Positions 27,201 through 40,500 of a stretch of 64,000 nt of DNA are shown here, in pieces. The position numbers were made by a program, and so were the translations under genes. The first letter of the stretch is position 1; every line of letters starts with the position of its first letter. The notes beneath the pieces are model-generated. The model ran no database searches. It was given only the letters and a program-made list of their open reading frames with translations, and was not told the DNA's origin. The stretch lies in assembly GCA_016785225.1 (NCBI GenBank), contig JAFBJZ010000665.1, positions 372,001 to 436,000 of the forward strand. The letters are read 5' to 3'. The DNA is from Psettodes erumei (Eukaryota; Chordata; Actinopteri; Pleuronectiformes; Psettodidae).

Positions 27201-28146
27201 GGAGCAGTCAGGGGCTTGGGTGCAGCTCTCCCAGAAGCCAGAGGGCATAAACCTGCAGGAGCGAGTAGTGACCATCAGTGGCGAGCCTGAGCAGAACCGC
27301 AAGGCTGTGGAAATCATAGTGCAGAAGATCCAGGAGGATCCTCAGAGCAGCAGTTGTCTCAACATCAGCTATTCCAACGTCTCGGGCCCAGTGGCCAACT
27401 CCAACCCCACCGGCTCCCCCTACGCCAACACGGCTGAGGTATTGCCCAATGCGGCCGCAGCAGCTGCCACTGCCTCCAGTCTTCTGGGTCAGGCCGGCTT
27501 GACGGGAATGGGCGCCTTTCCAGCCGCCATGTCCAGCTTCTCTGGCAACGATCTGCTGGCCATCACCTCAGCTCTCAATACACTGGCCAGCTATGGCTAC
27601 AACACTAACACCCTGGGCCTGGGCCTCAACCCTGCGGCTGCTTCTGGCGTCCTTGCTGCAGTAGCAGCTAGCGCTAACCCGGCTGCTGCTGCCGCAGCTA
27701 ACCTGCTGGCTTCCTATGCGAGCGACGCCTCCAGCAGTGCAGGCCACCCTGCTACAGGCCTTGGTGGGTTCTCCCTGGGTTCTCTAGCAGCTGCTACAGG
27801 GGCTTCCAATGGTTACCTAAATGCTTCATCCCCACTGATGGCCTCCTCCCTATTGGCGACAGAGAAGCTGGCGGATGGGGCCAAGGACGTGGTTGAGATT
27901 GCTGTACCCGAGAATCTGGTCGGTGCCATTTTGGGGAAAGGAGGGAAAACGCTGGTAGAGTACCAGGAGCTAACGGGAGCCCGAATCCAGATCTCCAAAA
28001 AGGGAGAGTTCATTCCTGGTACTCGGAACCGTAAAGTTACCATAACAGGGTCGCCAGCCGCTACACAAGCAGCGCAGTATCTGATCAGCCAGCGGATCAC
28101 TTACGAGCAGGGTGTGCGAGCTACCAACCCACAAAAGGTGGGCTAA
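12292..28146 (+). CDS. nova2: NOVA2 KH-domain neuronal splicing regulator
   Basis: Four coding exons: 12292-12466, 19525-19668, 26600-26766 and 27127-28146, phases 1, 1, 0, giving 501 residues (human NOVA2 492). NOVA proteins are nuclear RNA-binding proteins of neurons that bind YCAY clusters and set exon inclusion. Three KH domains carry GKGG loops at residues 79-82, 177-180 and 432-435. An Ala/Leu/Asn-rich spacer (about 240-400) separates KH2 and KH3, and the C-terminus NPQKVG is that of the family. A basic motif, DSRKRPLE, lies in exon 1. Residues mix NOVA1- and NOVA2-type choices: [10 protein letters not shown] and [12 protein letters not shown] favour NOVA2, while REMPQ and [14 protein letters not shown] favour NOVA1. 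Neighbours syntenic with human 19q13 decide for nova2. Three in-frame ATGs open the frame at 12292, 12295 and 12298. Introns 1 and 2 are about 7 kb each. Confidence 0.93.
16350..16901 (+). other. nova2: Probable alternative promoter and first exon of nova2
   Basis: Inside intron 1, sequence near 16898 reads CAGAATGG|GTAAGCC: an ATG in good context (A at -3, G at +4) followed at once by a consensus donor at 16902. The exon would supply ATG plus one G, the phase 1 needed to join exon 2 at 19525, and would give a protein starting [10 protein letters not shown]. That form lacks the 58-residue N-terminus encoded by exon 1, including DSRKRPLE. A three-codon upstream ORF (ATG GCG ATC TGA, about 16856) precedes it. 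The 500 bases before are GC-rich with a CCATTGGCC box near 16480, suggesting a promoter. This is inferred from sequence only; the 5' limit is a guess. Confidence 0.5.
17792..17825 (+). repeat. A14(TA)n simple repeat
   Basis: Fourteen A residues followed by about ten TA units in nova2 intron 1. Confidence 0.9.
22530..22890. repeat. Dispersed repeat, fish-type, unclassified
   Basis: It opens GGGGCCATCCACCAATT and continues with a stretch (AGTTTTCCAAAGTCTGAAAG, ATAACCGTGATGATG) that I recall as a repeat frequently met in fish introns. It has no coding capacity and no terminal repeats that I can define. The class is not known to me. Confidence 0.35.
23905..24140. repeat. Dispersed repeat copy A (partner at 55425-55610)
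   Basis: The segment TTGACCAAAAACTATTAAAA, then TACTGTTGCACTGGGCGACA and CATGAACACGGGCAC, is matched in order by related blocks at 55437-55560. The two copies lie 31.5 kb apart and have diverged by substitutions and small gaps. No ORF or tRNA-like promoter boxes are evident, so SINE membership is not claimed. Confidence 0.55.
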
Positions 28147-31100
28147 AAGGAAAAAGAAGAGGAAAGAAGGAAAGGATGAAGACAGAGATAGAAGGGAATA
28201 GAGAGGGTCACGATGAATAGAAAAAAGAAATGTCCAAATATCTGTTCAATATTCAGTATCAAATGAGAGAATCACAAAGGAGGAGGTGGGGGAGACAACC
28301 AAGATAAGTGTGTGTGATATGTGAATGTGTTTTTAGGACTGACGTCCTGATGTTTTTTAAAAGTTTGTGTCGAGTCCTTTTGACGATGGCGATCAGAGTA
28401 AGCTGAACTGGTCCACTGCCAAGCTGCAGATTCAAGGGTGAGGCCGCAGGGTTTCACCCTCCTCCAAAACCTCATAGCTGTTTTGGTTTTTTTTTTCTTT
28501 TTTTTTGGTTTTGTTTTCATTTTGGTTGCAAACCTCAGCTCCCGGAGAGCTGAGCGTGTCAGATGAAGTTCCAGCCAGCTACTAGAGCTCTTCTACAAAC
28601 CTCACTCTTTGTATACAGTGCAGAAGGCATTGTTAACAGGGGACAGGTTTTATGGCAAGCACCTGAGGTCATCTCAGTCGGTGGGGAAGCAATCTGAGTA
28701 TAATTTCTTTAAAGAAATCATATCTATTTTGAAATATGTTGAATTCTGGCTCATATCATAATTGAAGTTTCTAAATTTGGGTATTTTTTATTTTCATCCT
28801 TAATTTATTGACATGGTCTCATTCAAACACAAATAGATTATTTAAACCTGTGAATGCAGGTTGATCTGAATGTAAAAACGATATTAGCCTATTGCTATTT
28901 TTTATTTACAGGGATCAAATATTGTGTTGCAGTGAAAGAAATGTATAACTCAAACCCAGTCTGAACTTCACTGTTGCTGTCTGCAAGAATAGTTCAGGGG
29001 TAAAATAATCAATGTGAGAGGATAGAGGAGACACACAGGAATGTATAAATATATTTTACATGAACATACGTAGATAATGCTCCCACAAACGCACAAAACA
29101 CTGAAACATATTTGCATATTCAGTCACAGCTACAAACACACAGAAAATATGTTGTTTAAACCCTTTCTTGGTGCTATAGGATTAGGTTTATATCTCCTTT
29201 ATCATGAAATCAGAATCTCTCTGGCGACGATTCTCTTTACTTGATTAAAAAAAAAAAAGTCAATGTGTCGTCCAGCCATTAGTAGCCCATTGGATCTGAC
29301 CCAGCCTCTCACCTACTGACAAAGGACTGATTTCAGCATTTCATGATGAAAAGCAATCCAGTCTTAATAGTTCAAGTCCATCATCACTCCCAATGCAGGT
29401 CTAAAAAAAATAAACTAGATTGAACCTGACAATATTTTTGCCTTAGCCACACATTTATGACTCCCAAGTATTAACTTATAGCTTGGACTACCTTGAAGCA
29501 GTGTCTATCCAGTTCAGTTAGCAAAGGGAACAAAGCACTACGAAAGCAAAAGCTGTACGAACCAATATCTGTGAACAAAGAAACTATTGCCTTTACATTA
29601 AGGGTACCAAATAGTCAAGAGACATACACTAATGGAAGGGAAGTCGACTGACACTTGAAAAGAAGGTTTGGACTCACTTTTTCTGTGAGTGGTCCTTCCC
29701 AATTTGCATTAAGAAAAAAAAAAATCTGCAGTTCATCCAGGCAGCCTGTTATCGTTCCCAAAACATGTTAACGCTCACTAACTTGAAGCGGAGTACGTAA
29801 TAAAACATAACGAAACATTTTGGCATCATTGTCTTTTATGGGCAATTGTTTGTCTAATGCAGGGAGGCTAATTGTCTAGAGCATTTACAAGCACTCGAAG
29901 ATTACCTTGGCTTCCTTCTGTGCTGCTATCCATGGTGTTCATCCTGAGTACACTGGGTCTCTGAAGACTGCACTGTGAGACATTAAGAACACAATGTAAA
30001 GTGTGTCTGTCCCTGCTTGGGATGTGAGTATATTTTAATGTGCACATCTATGTCACATACCTACCAATACCGACAGAAGGGATATCTCCACAAGAGCATT
30101 TACACTCCAGCGTCTTGTGATGTTTCTGTTTACCGGTACCAATGCACTGCTCTCAAAATTAGCCAATGTTTTCCGATCAGCGAGACACAAACGATCCCCG
30201 CCACATTTTTTCACTGCACTGTATTCGCCAGTCCTATTAAGTCCGCTTCCCCCCGGTCTAAAGACATCTTTCAATTGTCCCCATCAACCCAAGCTCTATG
30301 ATCAGCTTCCTGGATACACGGCTGTGAGGGTTGGTGCTGAGTAGAGTCCAAGTAAAATCAGAGCCACTCCCGTTTTGTTTTTTTTTTAATGGAAAATGAA
30401 ATGAATAGCCTTTTCTCCCTTCATTTTCATAACACATGTTTAAAAGCAAATGGATCTGAAAGTGTCTGAAACAACTCTTTGTGTCTGAACATGATGAGTG
30501 GCAACTGCAACTGTGAGCCTTTCTTCCTAACTGAAATCTTTCCTTTCGCTTTGTGTCTGGAAGGCTTCACAGTCATCCATACCTACAATCTGGCCACTAG
30601 TGAAATCATAGTGTTAACCTTTTACTGCCCAAGATTTTAGCATATAATAAGATACAAGCACAAAACAAGGGGATGTTTTATCAATGCAACTGGACTGCTT
30701 GCCTGCGGAGAACTCTCCTTCAAAATTCTCCGATCAATACATTGTGCCAAATACTATTTCTCTCTGCCCCTCATTAACTTTCCTCTTTCTCTCAACATTT
30801 TATTCCCCTGCATGTTGCCGTTTCTCGCCGTTTCAAAGGCCCCTCCTGTGTCCTAAATCCCCGTCTGTGTTTCTTCCTACACTGTGCTCTCCCCCTCTTT
30901 CTCCTTCCTCCTGTCTCGTCTTCTCATGGGCGGTGTGTCGGGTGTGCTGCTGGCGGGAGTTATGCACTATAGGTCATAAGGGTATGAAAATATTTTCCCA
31001 GGCCGCAGAGTTCACAAGGCTAAAATGCACAGAAAACACCTGCCTCCAAAACTGTGACTCCCACAAAACCAACCAGCAACATTAGCTCCAAGTATCAAAT

Positions 31101-34100
31101 TCCCTCTATAAGAAGAACAAGTAGGATTTAGAAAGGTTTCAACTGTGAACTATGGCCTTTTAAGGGAAGAGAGAGTGTTGCTGTTTTTTTCCCAGAAGAA
31201 GGCAAATCTTGGTTGAATAAATATTCACACGTCAGCTGAACAAACTGAGCTTGAGTTTCAGCCTCTAAACAAAGCATAGTAAGGACAGAACGCATAAGAT
31301 AGCAAGAGTTAGGTGGGAACTTGTTTGTGACCTCAAGCCGAAACAATGACATCCTTTATGCATATCCTCTTATCTGAAAATGACTAGAATTCATTTCTGT
31401 GGAAATACAATATGTCATGTCATATGATCTATATGTACTTTATTGTAGCTATTCTAGTTTGTAGTCCAAATGCAGTCCAGCGTTGTCGATACAATGTGAA
31501 CTATGTTATATTTGTGTGGATGATGAGAGTGCCAACTAAGCCTGATTAAGATTAGCTTCGCGATTTGTTTGTGCATTATGATGACTCATCATCAGCCGGT
31601 GGTGTCCATATTTCTGTCATTGATGATTTAGTTTGACAGTAAGAAAATGTAAAGAATATTGGAAGCAATATAGTAGCATGTTGTCCTGTTTTGTGTTTTA
31701 TGTCTGTTGTATGAACCTTTGAAATTACTAAGATTTTGAATGAATAGGTTTACATGTACTTTTTGTAAGTTATGAAAATGCTGCTATTTGATAAGTAAAC
31801 TATACAAAATATTTTAGTTGAAAAGATGTCTGGTCTGTTGATTAGAAACATGCTCTAAAAGGCTGGAGCATAAAACGAGGTGTATAGAATACTATACAGT
31901 ATTGGTAAGATAGTAAAAGTAATAATAGACTTCATAGTACAACCTGTGCCAAACTAGACCTCTGCAGCTTCTGAAATTGTAGATGTGCGATCAAATGTTA
32001 GATATCAATAACTTGTTTAGAAGTGCTGATCAAGTGCCAATCAAACACTGTCTTTTAAGTTAAGAAAAGATAATCAAATACATTACTTAAGAAAACAAAG
32101 GACAAAGAACTTTTTGTGCATTGTTTTATCCCATAGGTACATAGACTAAGAGTTAAAGATTGTGACTTTTATGGATCCATGTTGTTTTACACTCCATGCA
32201 TCCCTTGTGTGTTTGTTTGACCTGTGGCTTAAGTACTGCTGTTTTCTCACAAATGTCTCTATAGGCCAGCATGGACTAAGCATAACATGTTATAAGCATT
32301 CATAACATAGCCATTAACAATCAGAAATGTGTTTGTGGAGTTAGGTGTTATCTTTTTGCACGTCTTCTATTGCATGGTATCAAAGTAAATTATGGAGGAA
32401 AAAAAAGTTACAAAAATTTGCGAGGTGTCTCGCAACATTCAGAGACATAACACTGCATGCAGTCAAATGTAAAGCACTTAAGTTTAATCGCCTCATGTTT
32501 AAAAAAAAAAAAAAGTTGGGTTTCCTTTATGTTGTGAGTTGGGAGGGAGCTCATTATCGTCATGTTGGCCCGAAAAAGAAAAAAAAGACACAGACACACA
32601 TCTCAGATCAAATTCTCATCCATTTCTCTACACATCATCAGAGATCGTTTGATTTTTAGGTACAGTGAGGAGTATTGAAAATGTGAAACAAGCAAACGTG
32701 AAAATGTTATTCAGTGCATTGGCTCCTTGTGTTTTGCTTTTCTTTGATAGGATATCAGGCATGCACGTCTTCTATCAACAGGTTGAACCTCATGTAACCT
32801 GTGACATAATGGTTTTGGATTATTCTTTTTTTCTTTTTTTTCGTCACAGCTTGAAAGCCCAGATCTAATCTATGAATGTACCCATTTACTCTCTTTTTTA
32901 AATTTCTGTTGAATGTTATTGGTCTTTAATGTAAATTCAGGGCAGGAATGTCAAATACATGTAGAGTTAATATCTATGTCAATAACAGATTTCAGCTATA
33001 GTCAGGTAGGCCTCACACGGCCATAGTCATGAACCAGATATGTTTTAACACAACTTCCGATTCGCTGTCAACATTATCTTGTTTGTTTGGTGTTGCATAA
33101 ATGCACTTTACTGATCAGCAGACATATTGGGTGTGAAATGAAGCAAACCATGTTGGCTTTCAACAGCTGATTTTGTTTTCTTTTGTTTTTTGCCTTTCTT
33201 TGCTGTTACACTGCTCCTTTTATTTATTTATTCCCTGATCCTGTTGGGTCTCATGAATGATAGAAAGGGCTGGAGTCTCAGAGAAAATAGAAAAGTAGCA
33301 CCTGTTTCCCCAGTCGAAGGCTTCTCCTTCACATTCCCTTCAGCAGAGGTTTGCGTCAATCACTGAATGCTTTGTTTTTAATTAACGCGTGCAACCGAGA
33401 GGGATGTGTGTGCACCTTTGTCCTTTTTTGCATTGTCGTTTTCGCTTTAAATTACAAATGAGAAAATGGTTTTCATTTCTCCAGCAAATTGGGATTAAAG
33501 CACTGGGGTTGGAGGTACCGAGGGATGCAAGCTCAAGGTCTGGCTGATATTAACAGTCAGAGCTGAGAGACATAATCGGCACCAGCAAAATGAAGATTGC
33601 CTCTGCCACCTCGACATAATGAAAATCACAGAGGAATTAGACTTGTAGGCCTGGTAATGTGAATTCTGTCTCATTATTTTTGTCACAAGCCCCTGTTGTT
33701 GCATTTTATCGCTTCACATCTGAGTGCCAAACGAACTACAGTATCATTCCAAAAGCTGTCATGTTTGTTTTTACTTTCACCCCAAATGTATTCTGGACGT
33801 TCATCCACCCCCACGGAGCCCTTTCACAAGAAGGCTAGGACTGGTTTTAATCGCTACAAACTGGCTAAGGCTGCTTGCTCCTCTCTAAAAACCTCTTCTA
33901 CCTGAGTCTCACTCTCTCAGCTGACACTATATCACAATTTGTGTTCCATCACAACAAGCACGTGTCCGCCCTTTAAATGGATTTTATGGTATTTCTGAGC
34001 CCTTTCGTCTGAGAAAATACAGGATTCATGCCAACCAGACATGAGGTTATTTTTTGTCTTTGACCCTCTGAACCTCCCATGAATATAGTTGATCTTCTCC

Positions 34101-36490
34101 ATCCCCAAGAACTCATGTATGTGTTGGATTTTATGCCACTTTTTCTTGTCAAAGTCTGTGAGGCTGTTCTTTTCTTTTCTGGTTATCTGGACAATTCTGC
34201 AGGGTTTGAACGCTTGCTTAAGTGTAAACTGAAGAAAGCATGCCAGTACCTTGCGAACTTGTTAATGTCATTGTAAATTTTCTTTTTTCGGGGTTCGGTT
34301 TGACTTTGTTTTAACCTCTGTTCTTTCCATTTCGGAAAAAAAATGGACTGACAGCATACGTAAAATCATATATTCCAACTTAAAGTGATGTTTTGTTGAT
34401 TGGGATCTCTCTTGGATATGAATGACAGCGTTTCTGTCTTTCGTTTGTTGGGAGGAGAATCTGGGAAAGTCCACAGTGTTAACTACCTAAAGGGCTTTCT
34501 AGGACAAGCATTTATATGTCTTTTAAAACGAAGAAGTCCTCTGAATATGTTCAGAAATTAGAGGAAAATGCCTTCTTGTGCCATTTTACAGAAAGTGTGA
34601 AAGCTTTTCATGGCAAATATTTGTCAGCAAGAGTGCCAAATAATTCCATACTGAGCCAAAAGGCAGCCAGCCTACATAACTAAATGTTAGATCACAGGAA
34701 CGGTTGCGTCCTATTTCCACTCCCCTCGAAAAACATCACCCTAATTGTGCAACGTTTGAGCTCATGTACCATTATTGTTATGCTGCCAGTCTGTTTTCTG
34801 CTTTTGTCAGAGAAACATCTCAGAAGCAGTATATTTTCTAAATGATACACTGTTGACAAAAAAAGACAACAGCTACTATGGTGAGGGAATGAGAGGATTT
34901 TAAAAGTGTCATTGTTTTTATTCTGACTTTATTTGAGCATTATTCATTGATAGATTTAACAGTAATGACTATTTAATGTAACTGTAGTACTGTGTTTGTA
35001 AAAGAAATTCAGTGAGTTGTGTTTTATGACTCGTGGATTACCAGTGAAGTCAGCATTTCAGTGTTAATAATTGAATTGTTTTTTAAAGATTATTTTTGCG
35101 ACGGCAACAGAGTCATTATAAATGTTCATTTTAACATCACTTGTCTTCTGTTTCTTTTATTCTCCACCTCATACCTCTGTTCTTTTGCAGCCAATACATG
35201 CTATAAATCTGAGCACACATATTATAAGTTGGATGAGGAATCTGAGTGACATGCAGCAGAAAGCATTGAATTAACATTGCTTTGGAACGGCATCTACAGA
35301 CATGGCATTTTTTTCCATTTTGAAAAGCATTCAGCCAAAATGAACACCCACACAGGATGTTCAGTTTGGCTGATTTAAAGTGATGCTTTACCTTGAGCTA
35401 CTTGTCCAGACACAATATACCACTCAGGCAGAATGTCATATGCTTTACACATATTAGGCTAATAAGCTTTGCTTAACGCTGCTAAATTTAATGTAAACCA
35501 CTTTAGCGGTTATTTTAGTATCAACCAAAGCAGTGGATGGACTGATGGAATGACATTGTCATCCATATACATTCAAGCCCTTAGCATGGCTAAAAGAAAA
35601 CAGAATTATTGTCTGGTGGATAATCAGATATTCAACATGAGCCAATGATCAGTGCATTGCTTCACCTCAGCTTGAACCAAGTAAACACTGGCTTATTTGT
35701 GCTGAAGAAAACATAGCCTAGCTGATGAAAAAGCACCACTGAATGCAAAGTTCCAGTCCCTGTCCGTGCAGCACTACAGATAAGTTTGCACCCAAAACTA
35801 GAACGAGAAAAACAATTTCTGCAACATGTCAGACCGACATGACTTTTATGTAATGACTTACGTGAGCCATCCAGCAAACGGTCCTTCCTCCTACACTGTT
35901 TGACCTTGTTCGTTATTCAGCAAATACATTCCTAATCTTCTGAGCTCAGCTACACAAGTAAGGGAGGTGACATCACATATACAGAGCTGCTGCTATACTG
36001 AGATCATGGCCATGGTATTTTTTCTGGGAATGCATGCTCTTTTAGCAACCACTTTTTATTCAGCAATTGAAACTACACTGGTGGTCTTTTTAAAGGTTAT
36101 ATTTTGGGCTCAGTATGTGTAAATGTGACCTATTTAGACATGGAGAAAGAGACAAAATGAAGGTATTCCGTATTCCCCAACAAGAATGTTATTTCTGGCA
36201 GCTTTGCAGTGTGAAGAGGGCTCTTGGAAAACCATTTAAACCATCAATGCATGTGTGGAACAATACTTTCAAATTAAAATGAAAAAACAACATAATTAAA
36301 AAGGGGATAGCAAATTAAAAACAAAAACAAAAAAAATCCAAATGAAACCACTGCACTGTTTTTGTGGTGTATGGTTGAAATTGTCTAAGAGATGATAAAT
36401 GTCCCTCCATAGAAAATGTTTTAACATTTCACACGTGTATGTGCTCACATTTGCAGTGTTCTGCAAGTTCTCCATACCACCCTGTGTTTA

Positions 36491-36763
36491 TACACTGATC
36501 AACCACAACATTAAGACCACTGACAGGTGAAGTGAATAACACTGATTCATTTCATTACAATGACACCAGTCAGGGGGTGGGATAAAGCAGGCAGTCAAGG
36601 GAACAATCACTTTAATTTTTTGTGTTAGAAGTTAGAAGAAAATGTAACGAGTGTAAGAATCAGCACAGCATTGACCGGTACATACGGAAAAAAAGGCTCA
36701 GAGCTGCTTAAGGACAACCAGCACAATATCAGACAGGTGGTTTTAATTTGGCTCATCAGTGTA
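36491..36763. mobile_element. Internally deleted Tc1/mariner element, second copy
   Basis: It starts TACACTGATCAACCACAACA and ends GGCTCATCAGTGTA, inverted ends of the same family as 1303-1585. The 5' portion (CACTGACAGGTGAAGTGAAT) is closer to the full-length element than the first copy. TA lies at both borders. At 273 bp it has no transposase. Confidence 0.8.
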
Positions 36764-39700
36764 CTTCATACAACATGGACATTTAGTCACATCAGAGGAT
36801 CCTGGATTCTGATAAGAGCACAGTTACAGTATTCTCCCACTTTTCACTAAATGCTTTGATTTTCCAGACCTCAGAGATAAAAGTTGATGTCTAGTTTGAT
36901 TTAGGTACCTATGGAAAATTGCTGAGCTTCTTCTTGGATGCTTGTGGGATTCAGTGAATGAGACACAACAGCAGATGTGCTTGCATGTAGCTTGCATAAC
37001 AATTATCAGAATTACTGACTACCAAATATGCCTTGACAATTAGGCAAGACTGTATGAGTATGTCATTGGAAATAGTAACCACCCGAAGGTCAGTGGTATT
37101 TGGGGAATTAGTTGTTGCTGATTTTAAATTGATCAACTCTTCTATCTAATCCTCTGCAGTTTATCCCTCCTTATGCCATGCTAAAATATGAATATCCACA
37201 TTGCTAAATACATCTGCTATGTAGTTTAGTGTATCCATGAAAAACAACTGCATTTTCAGTCTTAATTATCTTACTGTAAAACCATATCCTCTGGTGTCTG
37301 CCTTTACTGTGCTGTTTAATCTTCCTTTCCTTAGGCATTGTAGACCAGAAGTGCCTTCCTAATGTTGATAAAGCAAGAAAATCATCATACACTGTCGATT
37401 GTGTAGCGACGCAGAGAAATTGTAATTCAAAATTTTCTGCACAATCTCAGCCCATACCAGGTCTCATTTCAGCCTTGAATTGAGGTGTAAAACCCTGCAG
37501 CAGTATACATTTAAAGCACATTTGATTCCTGCTGTGAGAGAAGGTAGCAATGGGCTTGAATGATAAAATTGCGTTGTCAAGGTAACAGGTTGCTCTGAAG
37601 GCTGCCAATACGTTGTATTGGGGATGCTGCTATACAATATTTCAACCTGCAGCCTCTGCATGAGCTCTGCCTCCAAGTGCAGTAGGTAACTGTGGATGTA
37701 ATATGGTTGCATTCATAATTCAGACACATTTAATGGTCAGTCTATCTTCATCAATATTATTGAAAGTATTCACTGCAAATCTCATTTGCAAAACCAAATC
37801 ACAGCTGTCGGATACCTTGAGGTGGCACAGTGATTTCTTTCAAATGATGAATGAGGAAAAAGGTGGGGACTGCTAGAGAATAGAGATACACTGAGGCACC
37901 CTTTAACATGGCTCCTGATGTAACCATGGATACCTCTATTTCATGGATGGAGTAATTTTAGCTGGAGTGGGATCTGAAGGATAGATATCACTGTTTCTGC
38001 AGTGCACATCATGTGTTATCACATCTTAAATATCAGGTTGCAGAAATACTGAAAGAAGATGCAGAGTCTCACTGCTAGTATTATATTTTTCCTATGCAGT
38101 GTATGTCATATGATGGTAATGAGACATCCTATAGTATAATGCCCTGCACAATGAGCCACTGACATATGAAATGTTTTGTTTCCAGTAACAATGGTGCATC
38201 CACAGAATCCAGGCAGGTGCCAGTGCTGCAAAGGTGGATCATACTGTACAAATATAATCTGGTAACCTAGCAAACAGCACTTGTGACAATCAAGCCTTTA
38301 GTTTCGCAGATTATGTGAGAGCAAATGAAAGACATTCAGTTTGAAGAAATTTGCAGATCTGATGTCTGGAAAAAATATCTAAATCATTATTGTAATCATA
38401 ACTTTCCTGAGAAATGTTCACATTTTCTGTACGATTCCAGACAAGGTTTTGACGGGCAGAGACTACAATGTTTTTAAAACTGAAAATTATTGCAAGTAGC
38501 AGCTGCCTCAAACTGATGTGTTGCCATCGTAATTATGAATCCTATTTCTGTATGTGGTGAGAGTGCAGGATGGTAGTGCTGAGACTTCTCTGTTGCAGAG
38601 AGAGAGATGGGGAAGTGTCTGCACTGTCAAGGCAACCATGATAGTACTAGCCACGAGGGATTAAGAGGAGATGTAGCTATGATAAAAGCAGAGCAGCACT
38701 GAGACCAAGTCAGCCAGTTTCTTAAAGTCAAGAAACAAGAGACTCAATTGTGTGAGAGAGTCAAAACACTAACCTGGATAGCTATGTGTACTTATTTGCC
38801 CATATCTGCCATAAATGTATCACAAACAATGGAAACACACTGATAAATGTTGCCAGGGTATTTTTTTTTATTATAAAAGGAAAATAACTTAATCAGATTT
38901 CAAAAGTTACAAGAAACCTACAGCATATGATCTTTTAAGATGGAGGTGCTGCTCTGTAATGTATACCAGATTGCAGCAGACATGAGTGTGTTTTGAGTAT
39001 CCTTATGTGAACTTAACTTGAGTTATTAAAAAATGATCCATTGGAAACCTTCTCATGTTTAAAATTACTTAAAGGTCATACAGACAGAGCTTCCTAGGTT
39101 GGATTAAAATATAGCAGTGCAGACAGGTTAACATCAGCAAATGACAACTATGCTACCAGGCATGAAAAAGTGGTTATATTTAGATAATTGTGGACAGATT
39201 TACATTGATCCAAATGGCTTGTACCTGGAGTATTTGCATAGTGAATACAGAGGATGCTGCTGTTTGCTCTGCCTCATCTCTGCCAAATGCTCTCTGTCTC
39301 CACCTGCTGGATTTGTTCAGCACCCATGCACTGTCACAGTAAAGCCAACAAAGACCACCAGCTTTGCAGGTGACTTTGAATGGCTATGGTTCCGTTTCAG
39401 AAACAGCGTAGTAAACAAGCAGTTTCTGTCCTCTGGCTGCGCAAGCCAGGTTCAATCTCATGTGGGGAACCTGGGGGGGCCTGCAGCTGACCCTCCCGGC
39501 CAGAAGGCAGATAATTAAAGCTGATACCTCATCTTTCTGCCAATATTCAGATGATTCATATTCAGCCATGTTCATGCCAGTTGCCCAGGAATTTAAGTAA
39601 TATGTTTTCTGTAAAGCTTAAAGATAGAATACAGCTGGCAGGAGTTGGTTTCTGATCCTTTAAACATTTCAAATTAAGGAACCACGCCATATTCACTGGT

Positions 39701-40418
39701 TTATCTCCCACTAAAGCAAATTAATAAACTGTAGGATTTAGGCTTCATTTGTTTTATTTTTTTGGCATTTTGAAATCTTTATTAGTGAGGCAATGAAGAA
39801 TGGAGAGATGACAGGAAATGATGGGACAGAGAGACAGGCAGAGACAGAAAGGCATGTCCCTTTGCATTCTCAAACCAGGTATGCTGTGGTTCATCCACCA
39901 CACCCAAAGGCCTTCAGGGCAGATGAACTACAGCATTTAACTTGGCAGCTGTATCTGTGAATACGTCAGGCTCTTCTCCATCTGTAGAAACAAGGACAGT
40001 TTTTTATTGATATTATTCTACATAGTCCTGATCACTGAACAACAACAAGATGTTCCCTCAGCAGTTTGGCCCAATCACTTCTGAGTCAGGGGTAATCGCT
40101 GTTTATATGATCCAATTACCAGAGAATGGGATTTTGTCAAAATAAATGACAACACAATTTCCTCTCCCTTCTCATTAAGCTCTGTTTAATTATTCAGCAT
40201 GGTGTGCTATCGTTTTAAACATGCCCTAAGTCCATTGGCAAGTCTTCTGAGGGATTGTTAGGCTTTTTAACAGTGCTCCAGTTTCTCTGTGAAATCGTTA
40301 AACTGCCATAAAATATGCTTCTCCAAAGAAAGCTTTCATTATAGATACAGCAAAATAAAACTGAATGATACGTGGCAAGGAAATAATGCCCCATCAGAGC
40401 TCTAGAAGTCAAATGTAT

Positions 40419-40500
40419 TGGTTCTCAAACTAGGATCCACTGTGCTCCTTGACAGGGGGTCCACAGGGGTCTCCAGATAAATGCAGATCAGTGTAATTGT
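40419..40500. mobile_element. hAT-like terminal fragment
   Basis: TTGGTTCTCAAACTAGGATC followed by GGGGGTCCACAGGGGTC resembles the end of hAT-Charlie-type repeats in fish. Only one end is visible, so this is a fragment. Confidence 0.35.

Noticed and set aside
30684..31085. 133-codon + strand frame
   Set aside because: Pyrimidine-rich low-complexity sequence in the nova2 downstream region, with no domain-like pattern or splice context.
39141..39518. 125-codon + strand frame
   Set aside because: No recognisable domain; it spans probable repeat sequence and has no promoter or splice support.
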